Origin: Catenovulum agarivorans YM01
Lineage (GTDB): Bacteria > Pseudomonadota > Gammaproteobacteria > Enterobacterales > Alteromonadaceae
Reading direction: 5' to 3'
Assembly (NCBI RefSeq): GCF_000281085.1
Contig: NZ_JH767523.1
Location: 62,001 to 126,000 of the forward strand
Length of the DNA stretch: 64,000 bases
Part shown: one piece after another, positions 9,424-17,226 of the stretch
Position numbering within the stretch: position 1 is the stretch's first letter
How the letters are laid out: each line of letters starts with the position of its first letter
Notes under the pieces: generated by a model
Database searches by the model: none
What the model was told of the DNA's origin: nothing
Seen by the model: only the letters and a program-made list of their open reading frames with translations
Position numbers and translations under genes: made by a program

Positions 9424-9466
9424 TTGAGTCTAAAATACGAGCTTATTCTAAAGTAAAGTTGGTATA

Positions 9467-10360
9467 TTACAATGAACTCAGCAGCGTTTCTTCGCTTTGT
9501 TCATCCGCTTCAAACTGATACCAATAACGACTGTCGGCAACCGGCGTTTTTTCCGGTAATACAGGGTTAGTTAATTCAATAGCGACCATTTTCTCGTTAG
9601 ACAATTTGTTAATTGTATAAGCGGCAAAAGTTTGTTGTAGGAGTAAATCATCTAGCGTTCCATCATTCACCATATGCTCTAAACGCTCGGACAACAGCAT
9701 TGCTAATTGAATATCATTTTGGTTAACAAAAAAGTAGATGGGTTTGATAAAACTAACCACTAAATCAGGTACAACAACTAAGTTTAGCTTGGGGTTGTCT
9801 AGCACAAGTTTGTGCGCTTTGTGTGTCTCCGTCGGTAAATAGTCGAAACGCTCACCTTCGAGCATATGGATTAAGGTTTGTTCGTTGCTTGAATAAACAC
9901 CGGTTAATCCAGCTGACAGATAAATTTGTTTATCACCGGTATTTCTTGATACACCAAAACTCAAGGTTTCTAGCAGCTTACGTTGATTGACTATACTAAA
10001 CTCAGGCAAACGTTGCTTTTTCACTATAACACTTTGGTAGCCTAGGAGCCCTTTAGCTATCGGGACACGTATTGCTAATAGTTGCTTTTCTAGTTGCCTA
10101 TTAGTCGGGTGCCACACAATATCCAACTCGTTAAACTTAACCATGTCTATATCGCGCTGAACTGGCGTGTCGTTGTGAATTGTTTCAAGCTGATAAGTAT
10201 GCTGCTGGCTTAACGCAAGACGCAGTAAGCTTTGCGCATATAATGCCATGTCACTATTTGGATTGACGTTCATTTTAATTTTTTCTAGCGCTTTGGTTGA
10301 AGGAATAATAAAAGCCAACAGGATTGTAATTGTCGCTAATAACCTAGTTCTTCGCTGCAT
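9467..10360 (-). CDS. Periplasmic type-2 solute-binding-like protein (orphan)
   Basis: A 297-residue exported protein. A cleavable signal (MQRRTRLLATITILLAFIIP, ending near STKALE) precedes an alpha/beta region with type-2 periplasmic binding protein features: FNELDIVWHPTNRQLE, GLLGYQSVIV, SFGVSRNTGDKQIY, LEGERFDYLPTE and a final MVNDGTLDDLL helix. No permease or ATPase gene is adjacent, so it is an orphan binding protein and may feed a sensor instead of a transporter. AGGAGG lies five bases upstream of the ATG. The last 40 residues are acidic and probably flexible. The ligand cannot be read; residues before the type-2 fold do not match a family I know precisely. Confidence 0.72.
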   Translation of the reverse strand: MQRRTRLLATITILLAFIIPSTKALEKIKMNVNPNSDMALYAQSLLRLALSQQHTYQLETIHNDTPVQRDIDMVKFNELDIVWHPTNRQLEKQLLAIRVPIAKGLLGYQSVIVKKQRLPEFSIVNQRKLLETLSFGVSRNTGDKQIYLSAGLTGVYSSNEQTLIHMLEGERFDYLPTETHKAHKLVLDNPKLNLVVVPDLVVSFIKPIYFFVNQNDIQLAMLLSERLEHMVNDGTLDDLLLQQTFAAYTINKLSNEKMVAIELTNPVLPEKTPVADSRYWYQFEADEQSEETLLSSL

Positions 10361-10490
10361 GCTAACCTCCTGTGTTAGTTTGTTGAAGAATGAGGATATG
10401 ATGAGCTTAACTTTAATTATATTGGTTTAAACATTTAGGCTGAAAAACCTGATGTACTGACTGATGAATTTTTACTCATGTTTTTGTGAG

Positions 10491-10515
10491 CTTATTGTTT
10501 TACAATAAGTTTTTT
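10491..10515 (+). terminator. Plus-strand terminator-like hairpin without an obvious gene
   Basis: CTTATTG (10491-10497) pairs with CAATAAG (10503-10509) across a 5-base loop and is followed at once by a run of T. It reads as an intrinsic terminator for plus-strand transcription, yet both flanking genes are on minus. The 275-base gap (10361-10635) that contains it has no convincing ORF. Confidence 0.4.
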
Positions 10516-10593
10516 GGGGGAGGTACGCTAAATAACAATAAAACTAGCGGCATTACCGATTAGGATTAATGGTAAATTATTACAAAAGTTGTT

Positions 10594-10621
10594 AGACATA
10601 TCTCACATGCAAGATATGTCT
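10594..10621 (-). terminator. Inverted repeat downstream of the alkaline phosphatase gene
   Basis: AGACATATCT (10594-10603) is perfectly complementary to AGATATGTCT (10612-10621), with an 8-base loop. It starts 14 bases past the phosphatase stop. The stem is AT-rich and lacks a strong T-run on the minus strand, so it may protect the 3' end of the mRNA instead of terminating by itself. Confidence 0.45.
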
Positions 10622-10635
10622 AAATTAGTTAACCT

Positions 10636-11961
10636 TTAGTCAGTGTGCTGAATGAGCTCAAATAATTTTTGGCCAATTTGAATGTTATCGTGAAATCCAT
10701 AAAACAGTTGGGATTGAGCGCCGTAAGCGAGTACAGGAACGTCAGCTGCTGTATGTCCACCCGAAGTCCAACCCGTTAAGCTTTTGTTGTTGATCTGTTT
10801 ACGGCTAAATGCAATCAGCGCGTTTTTACCACTGTTTTTCGCTGCATTTAGCGCCAAAATTTGTGGTTGTTCAAGTTCGATAGAGGTTAATGTAAGCCAA
10901 GTTGCATAGAGGTTTTCATCATTAGTTTGCGCTAGCGTGTCACCAATCGAATCTAAGCTGTTGTTTACTCCAGCGATAACATCAGGCAACCAGTTATATT
11001 GACCTTCTGCACCAATAGATAACCCACCTGTTTCATGGTCTGCGGTAACAACCATTAAGGTATTTGGGTGATCGTCGACGAATTGTTTTAACAGCGACAA
11101 TGTGTTGGCTAAATCATCCATTTCATGCATAGCACAAGCAATGTCGTTTGCATGGCCACACCAGTCAATTTGACTCGCTTCAATCATGATAAAAAATCCA
11201 TTCTTCTTGCTGTTGGCATCTGTGGTAAGCTGTTGCAATGCAACTTGAGTCATCTGTTCAAGTCGTTGTTGTTTACTATTGATCTCGTAAGCAAGTCCTT
11301 TATCTGCAAATACTCCTATTGCCGGCAATGAAGTGATCTGATTTAAATTGGCCCAATCTGTGTGAATCGCATAACCAAATGTTTTTAACTCATTCAGTAA
11401 GTTTCTATCTTCGCGCACTAAGTAAGAAATACCACCACCTAGGATTAAATCTATGATTGGCTTGTTGTTTATTTGGTTATCAACAATTTGATCTGCGATT
11501 TGTGGATATTCTTTTCTATGTCCCTGATGTGCAAAAAAGGTCGCGGGTGTGGCGTGTACCACTTCAGAGGTTGCGACAATGGCTGTGGTTTTGTTGTGCT
11601 GTTTAGCTAACTCCATTAACGTGGTTAATTTGTCACCATTGTGATTAACAGATATGGCTCCGTTATAGGTTTTCTGTGCAGCTGCATATGCGGTAGCACC
11701 TGCAGCCGAATCAGTTACAAAAGTATCATCATCAGGATAACTCATACTTTTTCCAACTAAGAGTTGATCAAATATGGTGGGAGATACATTGTCGGGTGAT
11801 TTTGCTCGCCAGTAGCGATATGCAGATAAATAGTTATCACCCATACCATCACCAATCACCAAGATAATATTCTTTGGAGAGGTTTGAGTGTCGGTTTTCA
11901 AAAGTGCCAGTGAAAACAAACCAATTAGCACAAATAGTAGTGTGTAGTGAATAAAACGCAT
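10636..11961 (-). CDS. Alkaline phosphatase (PhoA superfamily)
   Basis: A 441-residue exported phosphomonoesterase. A hydrophobic N-terminus (LLFVLIGLFSLALL) is either a signal or a membrane anchor. The metal and catalytic residues are all visible: Asp in VIGDGMGD, the nucleophile Ser in TDSAAGATAYA, the zinc ligands in IDWCGHAND, TADHETGG and the late GGHTAADVPV. Length is near the E. coli enzyme (471). It would release phosphate from organic esters in the periplasm, which suits a marine cell. No Pho box is recognisable by eye. It is transcribed alone. Confidence 0.92.
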   Translation of the reverse strand: MRFIHYTLLFVLIGLFSLALLKTDTQTSPKNIILVIGDGMGDNYLSAYRYWRAKSPDNVSPTIFDQLLVGKSMSYPDDDTFVTDSAAGATAYAAAQKTYNGAISVNHNGDKLTTLMELAKQHNKTTAIVATSEVVHATPATFFAHQGHRKEYPQIADQIVDNQINNKPIIDLILGGGISYLVREDRNLLNELKTFGYAIHTDWANLNQITSLPAIGVFADKGLAYEINSKQQRLEQMTQVALQQLTTDANSKKNGFFIMIEASQIDWCGHANDIACAMHEMDDLANTLSLLKQFVDDHPNTLMVVTADHETGGLSIGAEGQYNWLPDVIAGVNNSLDSIGDTLAQTNDENLYATWLTLTSIELEQPQILALNAAKNSGKNALIAFSRKQINNKSLTGWTSGGHTAADVPVLAYGAQSQLFYGFHDNIQIGQKLFELIQHTD

Positions 11962-12332
11962 AGTTAGAATGTTGTTGTATTGTTTGTTTCATTATGCGGA
12001 TAGTCAACTAGCTTTGGCAAGTCTCAATGGTGCATTAATAAAATAAGGTTGTTTGGTTATTCTCTGAAGCTGGTGTAAGACATTGACTAGTAATAACGCA
12101 GAGATATACATGTGGCTCTAACAATGGCGATTTTTTTATGTAAGGAATGTGGACGAGATCTTGCTAAAATTTATTTAGAAAAAACCTTGAAAATTTATAT
12201 TTTTAGACTTGTTGTCGTTTAAAAAGTGAGCTAACATGAGGAACGTTCATTAGCAGTTTTTCTTAATGCTTGTGGATAAAATTGTAATCTAAAAATAACA
12301 ATAAATCAGCGGTATAATTTGGGTGTGAGGCA
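11962..12332. other. AT-rich intergenic region with no convincing gene
   Basis: This 371-base gap between the divergent phosphatase gene and the small ORF at 12333 shows no repeat or RNA gene I can support. TATAAT at 12312-12317 is the only good -10-like hexamer facing the small ORF, and no clear -35 accompanies it. A 32-codon frame at 12124-12222 lacks a ribosome site and was not called. Confidence 0.4.
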
Positions 12333-12488
12333 ATGAATAATTCATCGCGTGGAATTAGTTTAACAACTGTCGCTTTAGCTGTTTTAGTCATGGCTGTGAC
12401 GGCTATGTTTAATACTGCGACGGCAAATAACGGTGATGTCGCGGCTGCAGGTGTTGAGCAAGTTCAAAAGGTTGAAAATAAAGAATAA
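12333..12488 (+). CDS. Small single-span membrane or exported protein (51 aa)
   Basis: A 51-codon frame starting MNNSSRGISLTTVALAVLVM and ending in a charged tail (VEQVQKVENKE). The hydrophobic stretch at about residues 9-31 (LTTVALAVLVMAVTAMFNTA) could be a membrane helix or a signal peptide with cleavage after ATA, leaving a mature peptide of about 20 residues. GTGAGG lies just before the ATG, at rather short spacing. The frame is followed after 42 bases by a strong intrinsic terminator, so it appears to be a self-contained transcription unit. I do not recognise the family. Confidence 0.55.
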   Translation: MNNSSRGISLTTVALAVLVMAVTAMFNTATANNGDVAAAGVEQVQKVENKE

Positions 12489-12530
12489 ATCAACGTTTGC
12501 AAAGTGATTGAAAATGTTAGATACAGAATA

Positions 12531-12560
12531 AAGGCCAAGGTGTTAAACCTTGGCCTTTTT
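12531..12560 (+). terminator. Strong intrinsic terminator after the 51-aa ORF
   Basis: AAGGCCAAGG (12531-12540) and CCTTGGCCTT (12548-12557) form a perfect 10-bp stem with a 7-base loop, ending in TTTTT. It is one of the clearest terminators in the window and ends whatever transcript covers the small ORF at 12333-12488. Confidence 0.85.
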
Positions 12561-12579
12561 CATTTGTTCAGCTGGATTT

Positions 12580-12756
12580 TTATTCAATTCTAGTCAGAAA
12601 ATACATCAGGGTAAAAAAGCCTAACACAACAAAGTTAAGCCAAAATATAACTAAGAATCCCTTTTTTCCTTGTTTAACCGTGTAGCCGTTTTTACGTAGG
12701 TACAGCCAATACAAGCCGAAAGTAATGAGTGGTAATAAGGCAAACAGTCTGATCAT
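12580..12756 (-). CDS. Small two-helix membrane protein (58 aa)
   Basis: A 58-codon frame with ATG at 12756, starting MIRLFALLPLITFGLYWLYL. Two hydrophobic helices (about residues 2-20 and 35-54) flank a basic loop RKNGYTVKQGKKG, a plausible helical hairpin with the loop on the cytoplasmic side. It begins 10 bases after the stop of the AmpG-type permease gene on the same strand, so co-transcription is likely. Its stop lies just past the terminator of the facing small ORF. The family is not recognised. Confidence 0.6.
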   Translation of the reverse strand: MIRLFALLPLITFGLYWLYLRKNGYTVKQGKKGFLVIFWLNFVVLGFFTLMYFLTRIE

Positions 12757-12766
12757 TTAATTTACT

Positions 12767-14386
12767 CTATATTTTGTTTTCTTGAGCATTCTGCAGCTCA
12801 TTAGCTGCAATCATTTGGTTAATTGAATCTTTAATTAAATATAAAAATAGCAGACTTGGAATAACCATTATAGAGGTTATTACAAAGAAAATAGCCCAAT
12901 TGCCATCTAACCAGTCTACAACAACACCCGAATATGAGCCTAACATAGTGCGCCCCAGTGTACCCAACGATGCCATTAGCGCATATTGGCTGGCGCTAAA
13001 TGATTTGTTGCACAATACAGATAGTAGAGCTACGAATGCAACAGAGCCCCAAGCAGAGGTAAATCCATCAACAATAACTGTGAAGGCAAATAGTGCTTTG
13101 TTGGGGCCTACCATAGCCATTAGTGCAAAAAGTAGGTTACTGGCTGACATGGCGATACCACCGATGAACAACCCTTTAAATATGCCAAACCTAATCGTGA
13201 ATACACTGCCAATTAAAGAAAATAATATAGTTACGCCCCAATTAATCAGCTTGGAGTAGGTGGCAATGTCGCTATTGCTAAATCCCAACTCTTTGTAAAA
13301 GACTATCGACATTCTGCCTAGATAAGCTTCACCAAGTTTAAATAGGAAAATAAATAGCAGTAAACTAACCGCAAGTTTAAATCCATTTCGCGAAAAAAAT
13401 TCCTGAATAGGTGCAACCATAGTGGTTAATAACCATGCGAGTGTTTTATTTAATGCTTTGTGATTATCAGTCATTTGCAATTGGTTAGCGCTGTTATTGT
13501 TTGCTAAGGTATTTAATTTGCCTAACAGTGTTACTAACAGCACAAGCACCAAACTGATCGACAAACTTACGCTAGCGAGTGGGGACAATAGAGTGAAGCT
13601 TGCTGGCCAGTTTGGGTAATCAAAATTAGCATAAAGAATTAGGCCGATAATACATGCAACCAGTATTGGAAACAGCAGTTTACTTGCACCAACTAGGCTT
13701 ATGTTATGTAAATATTGTTGCTGAATACTGAGCTGTATTTGACTGCGATTTGTCGCAGGCTCTTTGGCAAACAAAGTATTTATGCTTAACACCAGCATGA
13801 CAAGGGCTAGGAATAAATAGGCCTGTTGCCAGCTTAACCCAGCTTGGTCAACCAAATAAAATGGAATTGCGCCAATACCAGCGTAGCCAGTCCACCAGCC
13901 TGATGTCGCCATAGCTGAGCCTGAAGCCATATAATTGCTGTCTTTGTCTTGCAGTAAATCTATACGGTAGGCATCTATTGCTATATCTTGGGTTGCTCCA
14001 GCCAGTGCGATTAAAAAGCCGATGAGGGCAATCGCAGACAAATCTTGCTGCATAGAGGTTTGGCTCAACTGATAGGTCAAAATAATCAAAATGCTTTGGG
14101 TTAATAATATCCAGCTTCGACGCTGACCAAATTTGTTGGTTAGCACTGTCAGTTTTATTCTGTCGACTAAAGGTGACCATAAAAAGTTAATGCTATAGGC
14201 GACAAAGATAAGCCCAAATAAACCTATACTGCTACGGGAAAAACCTTCCTCTTGTAGCCAACTGCTCATGGCTGAACCAATTAAAATCCAAGGGAAGCCA
14301 CTTGCGACGCCAAAAAAGAATATAGTGATGAGTCTGCGGTCTTTAAAATAATTCAGTGCAGTTGAGATAGATTGGCTAGATGTCAT
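12767..14386 (-). CDS. ampG: AmpG-type muropeptide MFS permease
   Basis: A 539-residue major facilitator protein with about 14 hydrophobic segments. The N-terminal part (FGVASGFPWILIGSAMSSWL, GLFGLIFVAYSINFLWSPLVDR, GATQDIAIDAYRIDLL) is characteristic of AmpG, which imports GlcNAc-anhydroMurNAc peptides for peptidoglycan recycling and feeds AmpR/AmpC signalling where these exist. The longer central loop and extra helices, compared with 491 residues in E. coli, are common in marine relatives. ATG 14386 is preferred; an in-frame TTG 14 codons upstream gives an unlikely extension. No strong ribosome site precedes either. The small membrane gene at 12580-12756 follows. Confidence 0.87.
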   Translation of the reverse strand: MTSSQSISTALNYFKDRRLITIFFFGVASGFPWILIGSAMSSWLQEEGFSRSSIGLFGLIFVAYSINFLWSPLVDRIKLTVLTNKFGQRRSWILLTQSILIILTYQLSQTSMQQDLSAIALIGFLIALAGATQDIAIDAYRIDLLQDKDSNYMASGSAMATSGWWTGYAGIGAIPFYLVDQAGLSWQQAYLFLALVMLVLSINTLFAKEPATNRSQIQLSIQQQYLHNISLVGASKLLFPILVACIIGLILYANFDYPNWPASFTLLSPLASVSLSISLVLVLLVTLLGKLNTLANNNSANQLQMTDNHKALNKTLAWLLTTMVAPIQEFFSRNGFKLAVSLLLFIFLFKLGEAYLGRMSIVFYKELGFSNSDIATYSKLINWGVTILFSLIGSVFTIRFGIFKGLFIGGIAMSASNLLFALMAMVGPNKALFAFTVIVDGFTSAWGSVAFVALLSVLCNKSFSASQYALMASLGTLGRTMLGSYSGVVVDWLDGNWAIFFVITSIMVIPSLLFLYLIKDSINQMIAANELQNAQENKI

Positions 14387-14480
14387 GCAAAACTTGTTAT
14401 GGTGCAATAGGTTAACTAAGCCTATCAAACAAGATCAGGTGTGCAAAGCTAAAGCTGTGTTTAAAATTTAAATAATTAAC

Positions 14481-14849
14481 TTATGGACGAACGCCAATGC
14501 AGTCCATAGGAAAACCGCCTTGGCCATTGATGAAATCCGCGCAAATACTTAGTTCATCAATTAACAAAGTATCTGTCAGTAGAGTATCTTTAGGCCAGAA
14601 GCTTATTTGGTGAATTAAGTGCCAAAACACTCGCTCTTTTTCGGAGTAAGTTTCGTTTTGTTCTACTGTAACTTGTGCCCATTCTTCGAGTGTATCCCAA
14701 ATAAATAAATCAAGTTCAGCGTAATCAACTTGGCGGGCTAAAAAAGCCCGCACATAAAAAACAAGTTGTTTAGATTTTAATTCTATAAATTGATCGACTT
14801 TCACAACACTCGGCTCAATATCCTGTACTTCTTTGAGTATAGTCGGCAA
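14481..14849 (-). CDS. Conserved hypothetical protein (122 aa), coupled to the cyclophilin gene
   Basis: A 122-residue acidic soluble protein that I do not recognise. It has an alpha-helical appearance, with aromatic residues in LDLFIWDTLEEWAQ and VFWHLIHQISFWP, and a short Cys-containing tail GGFPMDCIGVRP. The only available start is TTG at 14849, directly next to the stop of the upstream cyclophilin gene (the stop occupies 14850-14852). Translation is therefore probably by re-initiation from the upstream gene. No signal peptide or membrane helix is visible, so it is likely cytoplasmic. Confidence 0.7.
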   Translation of the reverse strand: MPTILKEVQDIEPSVVKVDQFIELKSKQLVFYVRAFLARQVDYAELDLFIWDTLEEWAQVTVEQNETYSEKERVFWHLIHQISFWPKDTLLTDTLLIDELSICADFINGQGGFPMDCIGVRP

Positions 14850-15440
14850 TTAATTCTGTGGTAGTAAACTTGCTACTTTTATTACAATTGCTTGAATTGG
14901 CACATCTGGAGCGCCAAATTCAGCCGAATAGTGGGTTTCAGATGCAGCCATTTTTTCTACAACCTCTTCACCACTTTCAACGTAGCCAAATACAGCGTAA
15001 CCCCAGTCTCGGCCTGGGTTTAGGTTCTTGTTATCTTGCAAGTTAAAATAAAATTGACGAATTGCTGAGTGGGGGTCACTCATTCTAGCCATAGCAATTG
15101 ACATACGGTCGTTTGTTAAGCCATTGCCACTTTCGTTAAAAATTTTGTCGCCTGTTGGCCGCTCGTTAAATTTAACATCATAGCCACCGCCTTGAACAAC
15201 AAAGTTAGGGACAACCCTGTGAATTATCGTATTGTTATATTCCCCACTGACAACATAGCTGATAAAGTTTTTAACTGTTATTGGTGCTTTTCGGCGGTTT
15301 AACTCAATAACGATATCACCCATACTAGTTTCTAATTTAACTCTAGGGTATAAATTTGAATCTTGGGTATCCACTTTTGCTGCTTGAGCATTAAAAGTGA
15401 ACAAGAAGGACATGAGCAAAAATACGTAAAGGTTTCGCAT
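14850..15440 (-). CDS. Exported cyclophilin-type peptidyl-prolyl isomerase
   Basis: A 196-residue cyclophilin with a signal peptide (MRNLYVFLLMSFLFTFNAQA, cleavage near AAK). Family motifs are clear: LETSMGDIVIEL, KAPITVKNFISYV, the catalytic Arg in IIHRVVPNFVVQGGGYD, MARMSDPHSA and FGYVESGEEVVEKM. It resembles periplasmic PpiA and would speed proline isomerisation during envelope protein folding. The downstream TTG-started gene at 14849 abuts its stop. Confidence 0.92.
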   Translation of the reverse strand: MRNLYVFLLMSFLFTFNAQAAKVDTQDSNLYPRVKLETSMGDIVIELNRRKAPITVKNFISYVVSGEYNNTIIHRVVPNFVVQGGGYDVKFNERPTGDKIFNESGNGLTNDRMSIAMARMSDPHSAIRQFYFNLQDNKNLNPGRDWGYAVFGYVESGEEVVEKMAASETHYSAEFGAPDVPIQAIVIKVASLLPQN

Positions 15441-15564
15441 AACTATTTTCAGGCTGATTTAATATTAGCCAGCTACTATATTGAATTAGTTATCATTTGC
15501 AAGTGGCACCTTTGCTGATTTTGTGGCTATACTTTAATAAATGCAGTTTATACATGGAGGTATT

Positions 15565-16767
15565 TTGAAAAACTATATTTGGATTTATTTGTGCTTGACC
15601 TTGCTGGTTTGGCATTTTCCTGCTCAAGCAACAGAAAAATCAATTGTTGAATACTCTGGTTTTGGCCGTTTAATTGCTGGCAAGGTTGCCTCTGATGACG
15701 CTGAGCTAGAAAACTATAATCAAGGTATCTCGATTGCCGAGCATAGCTTGTTTGGACTGCAACTTGATAGTCAACTGACAGACACACTGTCTGCAACAGC
15801 ACAATTCCTCGCTCACTCAAATCAACACAGATCTTCGTTGGGTTGGCTGTATCTAAATTATCAACCAAATGAGAGCTGGCAGTTTAAAGTTGGTAAATTA
15901 CACACACCATTTTTTCATTATAGTGACGTATTAGATGTTGGTTATGCTTACCATTGGGTTTCTCCGCCAGATGAAGTTTATTCGTCTTATTTTTTTCGTC
16001 AGTTTGAAGGTGGGCTTGCAGAATATGAATGGCTGAGTGAAAAATTCACCTTAAATGTGCAAGCATTTTTAGGTCAGGTTGACCAACAAATTAAAGTAAA
16101 TAAATCTGTATATCGCGCGCAGTCCGATGCCTATATGGGGCTTGTGGTTAATTTTAGTTTTTTAGATTTTATTGTTCGTTTGTCGCAGACAGAAGGTGAT
16201 TATCGCATTGTTGAAAATGAACTCTCGCCTTTAATTGATGGATTTAACTTAGCTGGGCAAATTAACCCACTTTTTAGTCAAGTCGCCGACAAACTAACTG
16301 TGGATGGGGATATTAGATTTAATCAACTGAGCGTTCATTACGCTATGTTGGAAAACTTTTTCCAGTTTGAATTTATTCATGTCGACCATGACATAGAGCC
16401 GTTATCGCTATTACATGCTTATTACCTTACATTTGGTAAATATATCGGTGACTACACAATTCACCTTACCTACAGTCATAGAAACGCCCATTACTTGCGT
16501 GGGCTTGACACAATAGATTTTTCAACCGGTATTGCCGATTTGGATGTTGGCATTGCTCAATACAATGAATTTTTAACCACTCGACCAGATGCAGATGCAA
16601 AAAGTCTCACTGTTGGCATAAGATACGATGTTGCACCAAAACTAGCGTTGAAATTAGATATAAGAAATACTTGGGGGCAACCTTTTATCGGACTACCTTC
16701 TGAACAACAGCTTGCTTTTGACCGCTCAGCGCTATTGATGTTGGGAGGTGTTGAGTGGGTATTCTAA
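15565..16767 (+). CDS. Exported porin-like beta-barrel protein
   Basis: About 400 residues. A signal peptide (MKNYIWIYLCLTLLVWHFPA) is followed by many short alternating strands with aromatic girdle residues, such as SSLGWLYLNYQPNESWQFKV and FEFIHVDHD. The C-terminus ends in Phe (GGVEWVF), the usual outer membrane barrel signature. GGAGG at 15556-15560 favours the TTG start at 15565; an ATG at 15541 in the same frame is the alternative. The next gene overlaps its end by 13 bases and encodes a PstS-like periplasmic protein, so the two probably act together. The solute is unknown; it may be a phosphate-type porin or a non-channel barrel. Confidence 0.75.
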   Translation: MKNYIWIYLCLTLLVWHFPAQATEKSIVEYSGFGRLIAGKVASDDAELENYNQGISIAEHSLFGLQLDSQLTDTLSATAQFLAHSNQHRSSLGWLYLNYQPNESWQFKVGKLHTPFFHYSDVLDVGYAYHWVSPPDEVYSSYFFRQFEGGLAEYEWLSEKFTLNVQAFLGQVDQQIKVNKSVYRAQSDAYMGLVVNFSFLDFIVRLSQTEGDYRIVENELSPLIDGFNLAGQINPLFSQVADKLTVDGDIRFNQLSVHYAMLENFFQFEFIHVDHDIEPLSLLHAYYLTFGKYIGDYTIHLTYSHRNAHYLRGLDTIDFSTGIADLDVGIAQYNEFLTTRPDADAKSLTVGIRYDVAPKLALKLDIRNTWGQPFIGLPSEQQLAFDRSALLMLGGVEWVF

Positions 16768-17198
16768 AATATACGCTTAAATTCAAGCTGTCAGGGATTT
16801 TGATTGGCGTTATTTTTCCTACAGCTATCTTTGCAAATGACTATTTTGTTTTTACTAAAGTAAATGAGCCGTTTGAATTGTCACGCCAACAAATTAAACA
16901 GGTGTTTTTAGGTGCTCGTTTAGAGAAAAATGGCGATATATTGCAGCCAATTATTCTAGCTCCAGGGCATCCGTGGCGAGCTGTGTTTAACATTCGGGTC
17001 ATGGGTTTAACTGAATCTCGAATACAGTCATATTGGGCACAAGTTAAATTTACCGGTAAAAGGACACCACCCACACAAGTAGAGAGTTTTAAGCAAATGC
17101 TGACTTTAATCGATGACTATGATGGTGCTATCGGCATTGCTCCGGCGCAAAATGTTGACCTCAGCAAATACCAAGTAATCTACAGATTTACAGATTAA
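16755..17198 (+). CDS. Short PstS-like periplasmic phosphate-binding-type protein
   Basis: A 147-residue exported protein. It has a hydrophobic signal (LSGILIGVIFPTAIFA) and then features of the short phosphate ABC transporter substrate-binding-like proteins: ELSRQQIKQVFLGAR, LAPGHPWRAVFNIRVMG, IQSYWAQVKFTGKRTPP and IDDYDGAIGIAP. It is half the length of PstS and has no Pst transporter beside it. It starts with GTG at 16755, with GGGAGG seven bases upstream inside the porin gene, overlapping it by 13 bases. The convergent neighbour is a GGDEF-EAL protein. A sensory role for this porin/binding-protein pair is an inference. Confidence 0.75.
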   Translation: MGILKYTLKFKLSGILIGVIFPTAIFANDYFVFTKVNEPFELSRQQIKQVFLGARLEKNGDILQPIILAPGHPWRAVFNIRVMGLTESRIQSYWAQVKFTGKRTPPTQVESFKQMLTLIDDYDGAIGIAPAQNVDLSKYQVIYRFTD

Positions 17199-17226
17199 TC
17201 AGAACTTTAGTTAAAACATAAATCGA

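Noticed and set aside
12124-12222. 32-codon frame with a CKECG motif
   Set aside because: There is no ribosome-binding site, the frame is very short and it lies in AT-rich intergenic DNA, so chance is the simpler explanation.
12900-13259. Plus-strand 119-codon frame inside the AmpG-type gene
   Set aside because: It is a shadow frame of a clear membrane transporter on the other strand and has no family features.
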